Below, piece after piece: positions 8,330 to 15,581 of a DNA stretch of 46,661 nucleotides. The translations under genes and the position numbers were made by a program. The DNA is taken from the NCBI GenBank assembly GCA_017549145.1, contig JAFYVM010000071.1:1-46661 (forward strand), in the 5' to 3' direction. The stretch comes from Bacteroidales bacterium. Lineage in GTDB: Bacteria > Bacteroidota > Bacteroidia > Bacteroidales > UBA932. Below the pieces are notes generated by a model. That model saw only the letters and a program-made list of their open reading frames with translations, searched no databases and had not been told where the DNA came from. Position 1 is the first letter of the stretch, and every line of letters begins with the position of its first letter.

Positions 8330-8911
8330 ATGGAAGAAAACACACAATATTTCGATGCATATGAGGAGAACCTCCTCAACGAACTTGTAAGAACAGTCTC
8401 TAGCCTTGGAATGCTTGATGGACAGCTTCTTAACTCAGAAGACATTGACCAGAAATGGAAAGAATGGGCACCTGAGTACATCGCCGAGGCACTTCCTGAA
8501 GTAAATAGCTACCCTGAATTCGCAATTGCATGCGCTGGTTACGCCGGCATGGCAGTAGCAAAGTGGTGGGATGCAGACTGGGGACGTCACCATGGAACAG
8601 ACTACTCCAGCCTCCATGGCCCACGCGGATTCGACGACATGGATGAGTACATAGTCCAGAATATTCTTGGACTTAAGCTTGACTCGCCTGAAGCAAAGCA
8701 GCTGGTTAATATTCTTCTAGTCTGCGCACAGAAGGCTTCTACCTTCATTCAGCACGAGCAGATCGAACGCCAGACAGTAAAAGCCTTCCATATCTTTGCT
8801 CGCACAGTCAAGGTCATGTACAGAATCGGTGCAGCCATTCAGCTACGCCGTCTAGGATATAAGCTTCACAAAGTTGCTTTAGACAGAAAAGGAATGCAGC
8901 CACTAAGCTAG
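8330..8911 (+). CDS. Conserved protein of unknown function
   Basis: A 193-residue soluble, acidic, mostly helical protein without signal peptide or membrane span. I do not recognise a characterised family, though the sequence has the look of a conserved Bacteroidales hypothetical. A Trp/His-rich centre (WWDADWGRHHG at about residues 83-93, then LHGPRGFDDMDEY) is the most distinctive part and could bind a ligand or metal. The start is the ATG at 8330; a TTG two codons earlier is in frame but unlikely. The gene stands alone between two terminators and behind a leader that may attenuate it. Confidence 0.75.
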   Translation: MEENTQYFDAYEENLLNELVRTVSSLGMLDGQLLNSEDIDQKWKEWAPEYIAEALPEVNSYPEFAIACAGYAGMAVAKWWDADWGRHHGTDYSSLHGPRGFDDMDEYIVQNILGLKLDSPEAKQLVNILLVCAQKASTFIQHEQIERQTVKAFHIFARTVKVMYRIGAAIQLRRLGYKLHKVALDRKGMQPLS

Positions 8912-8930
8912 TGACTGCATTTATTTTTTT
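8893..8930 (+). terminator. Intrinsic terminator overlapping the stop codon
   Basis: AATGCAG (8893-8899) pairs with CTGCATT (8915-8921) and CACTA (8901-8905) with TAGTG (8909-8913), with one internal mismatch and loop AGC. A T-rich tract follows at 8921-8930. The stem includes the TAG stop of the unknown gene. Confidence 0.85.
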
Positions 8931-8937
8931 ATCTGAT

Positions 8938-9693
8938 TTATTTCTCTACAAGCCTTACTTCATATAGCTTCGGCCAGTTCTTTCCGGTCAGATAGATTTT
9001 CCCATCCTGTGGATTGTATGCGATACCATTCAGAACATCAGTAGTAACCGTATGCAACTCGCGAGGAAGTAGTCCCGTGCAATCCACCACTCCATCTACC
9101 TTTCCTGTACGCGGGTTGATTATCACAATTTCATCTGAAGTATAGATATTCGCCCATACTCTACCATCAATATACTCAAGCTCATTGAGCCATCTCACAG
9201 GCTTATCCTCAAGCTTTACAATAACCTTATGATCTAATTTAAGGTCGCCATCAAGGAAATAGAGATTAGCAGTACCATCTGATGCGATCAGCTGCTTGCC
9301 ATCAGTAGTAAGTCCCCATCCCGGACGAGAATATCTCAGAGTCGACTTATACTCAAGAGTTTCCGCATCATAAACAAATGCCACACGGTTCTCCCAGGTA
9401 AGAATGTACAACTTACCATCATACATCACAGAGCCTTCTACAAAATACTTTTTATCGAAATCAAATCTCTTCAAAGCCTTACCTGTCTGAAGGTCAACAT
9501 GACGGAATGTCGACTTTCCGTTAAGACCTGTACTCTCGTACAAGTTGCCGTTCTCAAAGAAGAGTCCTTGCGTATATGATTGTGTATCGTGCGGATATTC
9601 TGCAACTACTTCCAGCTTGTACTGTTTCACCTCAGAGCCTGAGCATGAGCATAGCATAAAGGTCATTGCAAATATGAAAAATAGTGTTCTCAT
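8938..9693 (-). CDS. Glutaminyl-peptide cyclotransferase, secreted lipoprotein
   Basis: The protein belongs to the plant/bacterial-type glutaminyl cyclase family (five-bladed beta-propeller), which turns N-terminal Gln into pyroglutamate. Motifs seen are YPHDTQSYTQGLFF, GLNGKSTFRHVDLQTGKAL, the repeated blade strands, and the C-terminal LNGIAYNPQDGKIYLTGKNWPKLYEV typical of the family. The N-terminus MRTLFFIFAMTFMLCSCSG is a lipoprotein signal with a lipobox ending at Cys. I chose the ATG at 9693 because the promoter at 9720-9727 would start transcription around 9713, too close for the in-frame ATG at 9708. It likely acts in the periplasm on exported proteins whose mature N-terminus is Gln. 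Confidence 0.9.
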   Translation of the reverse strand: MRTLFFIFAMTFMLCSCSGSEVKQYKLEVVAEYPHDTQSYTQGLFFENGNLYESTGLNGKSTFRHVDLQTGKALKRFDFDKKYFVEGSVMYDGKLYILTWENRVAFVYDAETLEYKSTLRYSRPGWGLTTDGKQLIASDGTANLYFLDGDLKLDHKVIVKLEDKPVRWLNELEYIDGRVWANIYTSDEIVIINPRTGKVDGVVDCTGLLPRELHTVTTDVLNGIAYNPQDGKIYLTGKNWPKLYEVRLVEK

Positions 9694-9719
9694 TGTGTTT
9701 TGATTCATACTGATGGACA

Positions 9720-9727
9720 CAAAAGTA
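9720..9727 (-). promoter_or_regulatory. Putative -7 element for the glutaminyl cyclase gene
   Basis: The reverse strand reads TACTTTTG, matching TAnnTTTG. About 19 bp further upstream is a T-rich TTTT/TTTC that may serve as the -33 box. It is divergent from the promoter at 9758-9765. Confidence 0.5.
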
Positions 9728-9757
9728 ATTAAAAAATACATTTTGGAAAAATTATCT

Positions 9758-9765
9758 TACCTTTG
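9758..9765 (+). promoter_or_regulatory. Putative -7 element for the reductase pair
   Basis: TACCTTTG matches TAnnTTTG exactly and ends 22 bp before the ATG at 9788. No standard-spaced TTTG is seen upstream. Confidence 0.55.
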
Positions 9766-9787
9766 CGGTTCTATTCAGATTAGAACT

Positions 9788-10573
9788 ATGAATACATATT
9801 ATATTATAGTAGCAGCAATGGCTGCAATGGCGGTAGTTGTTTTCGTTGCTTTGTTCTTCTTCAAAGCTGGTTACGGATATCTTTCTACCTCAAACTGGGG
9901 ACCTAAGATCAATAATAAAGTAGCTTGGGTGCTTATGGAAGCACCTTCGTTTGGCTATATGCTTTATTACACCCTCAGATTCGCCAGCCAAGGTGGCGCA
10001 GTTAACGGATGCTCAAACCTTGTACTTTACATTCTTGCATCCTTTTTCCTGCTACACTATTTCCAGAGATCATTCATATTCCCGCTCCTCATGCGCGGAA
10101 AGAGCAAGATGCCTATAGCGGTAATGTTGATGGGTATGACATTCAACACCTTCAATGCATATGTAATCGGCGAATGGCTCTACAATCCTAACCTCAATGG
10201 TGGAATGTACCAGCTTGACTGGCTATGGAGCCCACAGTTCATTATCGGAGCACTTATATTCTTTGCAGGTATGGCAATCAACATGCACTCAGACCATGTT
10301 ATTCGCAACCTCCGCAAGCCTGGTGACACAAAGCACTATATTCCTCGCAAGGGATTCTATAAATATGTAACCTCAGCAAACTATTTCGGAGAGTTCACAG
10401 AGTGGGTTGGTTTCGCCATCCTTACTTGGTCTCCTGCCGGACTTCTTTTCGCTGTATGGACATTTGCGAACCTCGGCCCACGTGCCAAGTCTCTCACTGA
10501 AAAGTACGAGGCTGAATTCGGAGAGGAATACACAAAACTAAACAAGAAACATATCATACCATTCATTTGGTAA
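9788..10573 (+). CDS. Steroid 5-alpha-reductase-family membrane protein (3-oxo-5-alpha-steroid 4-dehydrogenase like)
   Basis: A 261-residue integral membrane protein with about six to seven hydrophobic segments. The C-terminal half carries the SRD5A/DUF1295 signature: IPRKGFYKYVTSANYFGEFTEW, then NLGPRAKSLTEKYEAEFGEEYTKL and the terminal KKHIIPFIW. In steroid reductases this part binds NADPH and holds the Glu and Tyr near the substrate carbonyl; NYFGE and EW are preserved here. The start at 9788 gives a leading membrane helix. It is followed 6 bp later by an Old Yellow Enzyme gene, so two enzymes of families that reduce steroid or enone double bonds are co-expressed. The substrate could also be another membrane lipid. 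Confidence 0.85.
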   Translation: MNTYYIIVAAMAAMAVVVFVALFFFKAGYGYLSTSNWGPKINNKVAWVLMEAPSFGYMLYYTLRFASQGGAVNGCSNLVLYILASFFLLHYFQRSFIFPLLMRGKSKMPIAVMLMGMTFNTFNAYVIGEWLYNPNLNGGMYQLDWLWSPQFIIGALIFFAGMAINMHSDHVIRNLRKPGDTKHYIPRKGFYKYVTSANYFGEFTEWVGFAILTWSPAGLLFAVWTFANLGPRAKSLTEKYEAEFGEEYTKLNKKHIIPFIW

Positions 10574-10579
10574 TATATT

Positions 10580-11839
10580 ATGAGCGAATTATTTACACCC
10601 TACAAAATAGGTCCGATCGAGCTCAAGAACAGAACGATCAGATCTGCCGCTTTCGAAGCAATGTGCCCTGGTCAGAGACCATCAAAGGAGCTTTTCGACT
10701 ACCACACTGCTGTAGCACGCGGAGGCATCGGAATGACAACAGTAGCTTATGCTGCAGTATGTCAGAGCGGTCTCTCATTTGAGAACCAGCTTTGGATGCG
10801 CGAAGAAATTGTTCCAGAGCTCAAGAAGCTCACAGACGCCATCCACGCAGAAGGTGCTAAAGCATCTATCCAGCTAGGTCACTGTGGTAACATGTCACAC
10901 AGAACCATCTGTGGATGCATGCCATACGGAGCAAGCCGCGGATTCAACCTCTACTCTCCTACTTTCGTTCAGAAAATGAACATGAAGCAGATCAACGAGG
11001 TTGCTGACGCATATGGTCACGCTGTAGAGCTTGCAATTGAGGCTGGTTTCGACGCAATCGAGATCCACGCCGGACATGGTTACCTGATCTCACAGTTCCT
11101 ATCTCCTTATACAAACAAGAGACGTGACGAGTTTGGAGGAAGCCTCGACAACAGAATGCGTTTCATGAGAATGTGCGTCAAGAAGGCAGTTGCTGCAGGT
11201 AAAGGAAAAGTAGCACTCTTCGCTAAGCTTAACACTCGCGACGGATTCAAGGGTGGACAGGAAACTGAGGAACTTATTGAAGTCGCTAAGGAGCTTCGCA
11301 ACCTCGGAATTGAGGCTATCGTACTCTCAGGAGGATTCGTAAGCCGTCACCCACAGTATGTGATGCGCGGACAGTTCCCGGTTAAGCCGATTGTACACTA
11401 CTTCCCATGGAGCAAATGGTGGCTCAAGCTCGGAGTTGGTCTTGCAGGTAAGATTGTAGCACCTACAGTACCATTTAAGCCTCTCTTCTTTATGGAAGAC
11501 GCGCTTAAGTTCCGTGCAGCAATGCCTGACTTCCCATTTGTATATGTAGGTGGAGTTATTTCACGCGAGACAGCTGACGAGGCACTTGACAAGGGCTTCC
11601 CTATGATTCAGATGGGTCGTGCCGTACTCGAAGACACAGACTTCGTGAATAAGATGCAGGCAGATGAGAAGCATTGCAGCGGATGTGAGCACAGCAACTT
11701 CTGCATCGGACGTATGTACTCTAAGTCAATGCAGTGCCACAAACACTGTGAGGACATCACTCCTGGCCTTATCAAGGCTGTTGAGAAAATCAACGCACAG
11801 AACGACAAGCTAGAGCGCAAACTCGGCTACAAGAAATAG
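10580..11839 (+). CDS. NADH:flavin oxidoreductase, Old Yellow Enzyme family
   Basis: A 419-residue FMN-dependent TIM-barrel ene-reductase. Visible landmarks are the N-terminal LFTPYKIGPIELKNRTI, SIQLGHCG (FMN contact), the catalytic-site EIHAGHGYLISQFLSP, TNKRRDEFGGSLDNRMRF, and the phosphate-binding VGGVISRETADEALDKG with MGRAVLEDTDFV. Unlike BaiCD/2,4-dienoyl-CoA reductase it has no second flavin/NAD domain. It does keep a C-terminal Cys cluster (CSGCEHSNFC then CHKHC), which may hold an iron-sulfur centre. A hydrophobic insertion around residues 265-305 may bring it to the membrane. It is coupled to the 5-alpha-reductase homologue 6 bp upstream, suggesting a shared steroid, bile-acid or lipid-enone substrate. 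Confidence 0.9.
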   Translation: MSELFTPYKIGPIELKNRTIRSAAFEAMCPGQRPSKELFDYHTAVARGGIGMTTVAYAAVCQSGLSFENQLWMREEIVPELKKLTDAIHAEGAKASIQLGHCGNMSHRTICGCMPYGASRGFNLYSPTFVQKMNMKQINEVADAYGHAVELAIEAGFDAIEIHAGHGYLISQFLSPYTNKRRDEFGGSLDNRMRFMRMCVKKAVAAGKGKVALFAKLNTRDGFKGGQETEELIEVAKELRNLGIEAIVLSGGFVSRHPQYVMRGQFPVKPIVHYFPWSKWWLKLGVGLAGKIVAPTVPFKPLFFMEDALKFRAAMPDFPFVYVGGVISRETADEALDKGFPMIQMGRAVLEDTDFVNKMQADEKHCSGCEHSNFCIGRMYSKSMQCHKHCEDITPGLIKAVEKINAQNDKLERKLGYKK

Positions 11840-11850
11840 TTCTTACTAGA

Positions 11851-12180
11851 TAATAGGTAGAATGATCTGTCGCTATTATCGCTGATAATAGAGGAAAGTC
11901 CGGACTGGCAAGGGCACCCTGCTGTGGAAAGCACAGATGGGAGTAATCTTATGAATGCCGTAACAGAAAACAAACCGCCGCAAGGTAAGGATGAAACCGC
12001 GAGGTAAGAGCTCACGACATTATATGGCGACATATAGTGGTGACGGCACCAGGGCCAGAAAGACCATGTATACCGGAGCGTCCGCAAGGGCAGAAGGGCT
12101 GCCCGCTCTTTTCCGGGGGGTAGGTCGAGAAGATAAATGGCAGAATAAAACAGAAACCGGCTTACGGTTCTACCTAATTT
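11851..12180 (+). ncRNA. rnpB: RNase P RNA, bacterial class A
   Basis: The catalytic RNA of RNase P, which trims tRNA 5' leaders. Conserved segments appear in order: GAGGAAAGTCCGGAC at about 11891, the P4-side ACAGAAAAC near 11962, the stretch GGTAAGGATGAAACCGCGAG then GTAAGAGCTCAC near 12010, the GGGTAGGTCGAG-like run near 12118, and AGATAAATGGCAGAAT near 12131. P1 closes between TAGGTAGAA (11854-11862) and TTCTACCTA (12168-12176), which sets the ends to within a few bases. The gene starts about 11 bp after the oxidoreductase stop, and a terminator follows immediately. Confidence 0.95.
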
Positions 12181-12182
12181 AT

Positions 12183-12213
12183 AGGGTTGGCACAGCGCCA
12201 ACCCTTATTTTAT
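12183..12213 (+). terminator. Terminator of rnpB
   Basis: AGGGTTGGC (12183-12191) and GCCAACCCT (12197-12205) form a perfect 9-bp stem with loop ACAGC, followed by a T-rich tail. Confidence 0.9.
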
Positions 12214-12247
12214 GTCGCTCTGGTTGCAATAAAAGATTTTAATTTAT

Positions 12248-12255
12248 TAACTTTG
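12248..12255 (+). promoter_or_regulatory. Putative -7 element for the lipoprotein gene
   Basis: TAACTTTG matches TAnnTTTG. GTTG at 12223-12226 could be the -33 box with 21-bp spacing. The distance to the ATG at 12302 gives a leader of about 40 nt. Confidence 0.6.
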
Positions 12256-12301
12256 TTAGGTGTTCGCGACAATTCTATTATTAACAACTAATACTAACAT
12301 C

Positions 12302-13258
12302 ATGAAAAGATTTCATCTAATCGGAGTAGTAGCACTTGCATCTGTATCTATGCTACTCGTAAGCTGTGGAAACAGCGAGCCTAAGCCAATCTCGTCAAAG
12401 ACAATCGTGAAGGAAGTTAACCAGAAACTCGTAGAGGACGCAGAATCTGAGCTTTATGCAGAAATCGCAGTTGGAACTTACGAGTGTAACGACGCAGTAG
12501 CAAGACAGTACCTTGCTAAACTCGAAGTTGCAGGACTTATTGAGTACGATATTACAAGATATGCTTGGTGGGAGAAATCAAAGAAATCATATAAGAAGGC
12601 TTACAAGGTAATCAGAGGTTACGGTTGGTGGTCTTATGAGGACATCGAGTACAGATGGGTAAACGGTACATCATATGACTTCGAGGATCACTACGTTGTA
12701 GACGTAAAACTCACTAAGAAGGGTGAAAGACTTGCTGTTGACGAGCGTCCAGAGGCAAAGCCACAGATTGATAAGGATCTTGTAAGCGAAGAGGTTGATT
12801 ATAACAAATACCCTTGGAATCAGGTAGATCTTGAGGAGGCTTGGGAAGAGATTCCTAACCCATTCATTGAGAAGAAAGAGCCTAAGGAGACAAAAAAAGC
12901 TAAGGAGAAGACTACAAGCCAGCGCAAGCCTAAGGAAGTTCTTAAGGATTCTAAGAATGACCCTACAGTCAGAATTGACTCTCTCCAGTACAAGCTTTAC
13001 ATGGAAGTAGATGAGATCAAGGAGGTTAAATATCTTAAAGCTGGTGAAGTAAAGGCTATTAAGGCAAGAAACATCCAGATTCTTGAGGACAAGGGAGTTA
13101 TTACAGCTGTTGCTGAGGTAATCTACGAGACTGAGGATGCAACTGATGCAGGTAGAATCCTTATCGGATTTGAGGATGGTCAGAGATCTGCAAAAGAAGT
13201 ACAGTTCACTTATTACTTCGACAAGGGTTGGGTACTTAAGAAACTTGAGGAGAAATAA
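12302..13258 (+). CDS. Lipoprotein of unknown function with a winged-helix-like segment
   Basis: A 318-residue protein with a clear lipoprotein signal: MKRFHLIGVVALASVSMLLVSC, lipid-accepting Cys22. Residues about 60-150 contain YLAKLEVAGLIEYDITRY then VDVKLTKKGERLAVDE, spaced like the helix and wing of a winged-helix fold, interrupted by an aromatic stretch with WW pairs. A Lys/Glu-rich linker (about 200-235) leads to a C-terminal domain ending FTYYFDKGWVLKKLEEK, which looks like a small NTF2-like or immunity-type sheet. I do not recognise a named family. The start is the ATG at 12302, since an upstream in-frame extension would put residues before the signal peptide. It is monocistronic, between a promoter and a terminator. 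Confidence 0.8.
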   Translation: MKRFHLIGVVALASVSMLLVSCGNSEPKPISSKTIVKEVNQKLVEDAESELYAEIAVGTYECNDAVARQYLAKLEVAGLIEYDITRYAWWEKSKKSYKKAYKVIRGYGWWSYEDIEYRWVNGTSYDFEDHYVVDVKLTKKGERLAVDERPEAKPQIDKDLVSEEVDYNKYPWNQVDLEEAWEEIPNPFIEKKEPKETKKAKEKTTSQRKPKEVLKDSKNDPTVRIDSLQYKLYMEVDEIKEVKYLKAGEVKAIKARNIQILEDKGVITAVAEVIYETEDATDAGRILIGFEDGQRSAKEVQFTYYFDKGWVLKKLEEK

Positions 13259-13275
13259 CCCACTCTAAATAACAC

Positions 13276-13309
13276 AATAATGGCGCATCTGATCGGATGC
13301 GCCATTATT
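13276..13309. terminator. Bidirectional terminator between convergent genes
   Basis: A perfect 14-bp inverted repeat, AATAATGGCGCATC (13276-13289) and its complement at 13296-13309, with a 6-base loop. A and T runs on both sides let it serve the lipoprotein gene on plus and the kinase gene on minus. Confidence 0.88.
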
Positions 13310-13325
13310 ATTTATAATTGTATGT

Positions 13326-14999
13326 TTATAAACTGCTGCCTCCAATAAAGCTACGAAGCATTGAAGTAGCAGGTACATCCTTGTCTGAAACAGGCGTGAA
13401 ATAGCTCAAGAACTTCATCAATCTGCACACTTCTCCATACTCTGGACAGTTCTTAGGCACAGTCATGAGGATTCTCTCAGCATAAGGTCTGATTACCGGG
13501 AATTCCACGATATACGATGAATTAAACAGCACATCTGCATTCTCCTGATATGGATATATCCACTTAACCTCAGAACGACGTACATTAGGCCAATGCATGA
13601 TAGATTCTCGAGCTGTGAAAGCGCCTTTATTGAAGTCACGGAGGATACGACGAATAAGACGGTTATCACTTGTAGGAATACAGTTGTGGTCATCAAGAGA
13701 AATACTTGTAATCGTATTGATGAAGATCTTGTATTTCGAAGACTCATCCACCTTATCTGTAAGACGAGGATTCAAGGCATGGATTCCTTCAATAAGAAGC
13801 ACCGAACCCTCTTCGAGTTTAAGTTTCTTTCCGTTGAATTCTCTAAGACCAGTCACGAAGTTATATTCTGGCACCTCTACAGTTTCACCGTTCAAGATCT
13901 TAAGAAGGTCACTCTGCAGATACTGATGATCTACCGTATCGAAATTATCGAAGTCAAAGTCACCATTAGGAAGACGAGGAGTGTCAAGGCGATTTACAAA
14001 ATAGTCATCGGTCGAGAACGAAATCGGGCGTATTCCGCAGGCCTTCAGTTGGATACTAAGACGCTTACAGAAAGTTGATTTACCACTTGAGCTAGGCCCA
14101 GTTATCAGCACGAGTTTCAATGGATTAGACTCATCGTGCATTCTACGTTCAATCTCCTCAGCAATCTGCACGATCTTCTTCTCCTGGAGGGCCTCAGCAA
14201 TCTTGATAAGGTCTGGCGCTTCTCCACTCTGACATGCAATGTTTACATCACCGACATTGTCAAGCCCCATGATCTTGTTCCATCTGAGATTCTCGCTGAA
14301 CACCTCAAAAGTCTTAGGCTGCTCAGTAAACGGTGCAAGCTCCTCCGGCTTATGACGATCCGGCACTCTCAACAGCATACCATCTCTGTAAAGGCTCAGA
14401 TTCCAAACCTTAAGATACCCTGTACTTGGCACCAATGCCTCATAATAATAGTCAGCCGTATCATCGAGCATATAGTAATTCACATAGACATCTCCCGAAG
14501 TCTTAAGAAGCTTGACCTTATCGCCATAGCCCATCTGCTCGAACATGCTGATTGCCTCATCAGTCTTCACCTCATAGCGTCTGAACAAAAGGTCAGCAAC
14601 CACAAGTTCCTGCATCCTTGCAGAGAGTGCATCAACATCCTCCTGATTTAGAGCCACACCATCTCCCTTATCCAAAGCACAGAAGTAACCTTTGGAAATC
14701 GGACGACGTAGAGTCATCTTACACTCTGGCCACAAATCTCGAGCAGCCTTACACAAAAGGAAACAGAGTGAAGCACAATAAACACTTCGGCCAGCATAAG
14801 AGGTATAATCTAAAAATTCCACTTGACGGCTGTTGAAAGCACGATACTTCAATCCTTGACAAACGTTGTTCACCTTCGCTGCAAGAATCGGATATGGTCT
14901 TTCGAAATCGGGTGCAAAATGTTCAAGAATTTCCAGAAGAGAATGTCCCTCATTGAAGCTGAGACTAGTCTGAGTATTGACGCAAAATATATTCACCAT
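13326..14999 (-). CDS. Nucleoside kinase: TGS/threonyl-tRNA-synthetase-like N-terminus fused to a uridine kinase domain
   Basis: A 557-residue two-part protein. The first 60 or so residues (NTQTSLSFNEGHSLLEILEHF) look like a TGS-type ubiquitin fold. A ThrRS second-additional-domain-like region follows to about 230. The C-terminal half is a phosphoribulokinase/uridine kinase domain with Walker A LITGPSSSGKSTFCKRL near residue 297, the DDYFVNR substrate loop, VEVPEYNFVTGLRE, and the strand LLIEGIHALNPRL. Such fusions are widespread in Bacteroidetes and Firmicutes, annotated as nucleoside kinases; the true substrate is uncertain. The gene is divergent from the DUF4250 mini-gene, with promoters in a shared 78-bp gap. 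Confidence 0.9.
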   Translation of the reverse strand: MVNIFCVNTQTSLSFNEGHSLLEILEHFAPDFERPYPILAAKVNNVCQGLKYRAFNSRQVEFLDYTSYAGRSVYCASLCFLLCKAARDLWPECKMTLRRPISKGYFCALDKGDGVALNQEDVDALSARMQELVVADLLFRRYEVKTDEAISMFEQMGYGDKVKLLKTSGDVYVNYYMLDDTADYYYEALVPSTGYLKVWNLSLYRDGMLLRVPDRHKPEELAPFTEQPKTFEVFSENLRWNKIMGLDNVGDVNIACQSGEAPDLIKIAEALQEKKIVQIAEEIERRMHDESNPLKLVLITGPSSSGKSTFCKRLSIQLKACGIRPISFSTDDYFVNRLDTPRLPNGDFDFDNFDTVDHQYLQSDLLKILNGETVEVPEYNFVTGLREFNGKKLKLEEGSVLLIEGIHALNPRLTDKVDESSKYKIFINTITSISLDDHNCIPTSDNRLIRRILRDFNKGAFTARESIMHWPNVRRSEVKWIYPYQENADVLFNSSYIVEFPVIRPYAERILMTVPKNCPEYGEVCRLMKFLSYFTPVSDKDVPATSMLRSFIGGSSL

Positions 15000-15047
15000 A
15001 GCGTTTCGGGTTAGCAGTGCGAATATACAAAATAAAGTTAAAATCGT

Positions 15048-15055
15048 TACCTTTG
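15048..15055 (+). promoter_or_regulatory. Putative -7 element for the DUF4250 gene
   Basis: TACCTTTG matches TAnnTTTG, 22 bp before the ATG. On the other strand the same gap contains a near match (TATATTCG) that may serve the kinase gene. Confidence 0.55.
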
Positions 15056-15077
15056 CACTCCCTAATAAAAGATAAAA

Positions 15078-15257
15078 ATGAGCACATTTCCATCAGATCC
15101 ATTCGTACTTTTCAGCTGGGTAAACCTAAAATTAAGGGATTTTTACCCATCTCTTGACGCACTCTGCGAGGACCTCGAAATCAACAAGGAAGAACTAATT
15201 AAAAAGCTCGAGGATGCTGGCTTTGAATACAACGAAAATGCTAACAAATTCTGGTAA
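15078..15257 (+). CDS. DUF4250 small protein
   Basis: A 59-residue protein beginning MSTFPSDPFVLFSWVNLKLRD, followed by YPSLDALCEDLEINKEEL, IKKLEDAGFEYNENANKFW. This fits DUF4250, a family of about 60 residues whose pattern is an N-terminal DPxxLLSxVNxKLRD, a helical middle resembling a helix-turn-helix (LDALCEDLEINKEELIKKL), and a terminal FEYxExxNxF. Function is unknown; the helix-turn-helix-like core suggests a small nucleic-acid-binding or adaptor protein. It has its own promoter, standard spacing and no neighbours in the same operon, so it is a real gene despite its size. Confidence 0.88.
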   Translation: MSTFPSDPFVLFSWVNLKLRDFYPSLDALCEDLEINKEELIKKLEDAGFEYNENANKFW

Positions 15258-15581
15258 AGCACCTTCATTTCTGCATCTGAACCTATCTGTTAGATACTAG
15301 ATTTCACGCAATTATAACTCGTTAAATATCTTACAATAAAACACATTTGTTTTGTCTTGTAACATTTTTGTTATAACATAATACAGGCAATTATGAACGT
15401 ATTTGAGTATTCGACAAGTGTTAGAAATCATCGGAGAAATGCAGGTAAGAACAAATCGTTGTAAAACACATAAAAACACGTTAAAAAATTCGCCACAAAT
15501 AGTCCCCTTTTACAGACTTTAGGGAACAACATATCGAAATATATTGTACCTTAGCACCGCAAACCTAAAAACAATCTATTT
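15258..15581 (+). other. 324-bp intergenic region with a 20-bp palindrome, likely control region of the transporter operon
   Basis: No convincing gene is seen. At 15357-15376 an 8-bp inverted repeat TTGTAACA / TGTTATAA (one mismatch, 4-bp spacer) has the shape of a dimeric regulator site. A near-consensus -7 box TACCTTAG lies at 15547-15554, 27 bp before the transporter ATG. A 23-codon ORF at 15393-15464 (MNVFEYSTSV...) has no supporting feature. Confidence 0.5.

Noticed and set aside
13276-13309. REP-type element related to the RAYT
   Set aside because: The stem sequence does not share the GTGCGTGC core, and its placement between two convergent stops fits a plain bidirectional terminator.
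15393-15464. 23-codon ORF upstream of the BASS transporter
   Set aside because: No promoter at a suitable distance, no recognisable peptide, and no sign of coding constraint can be seen.
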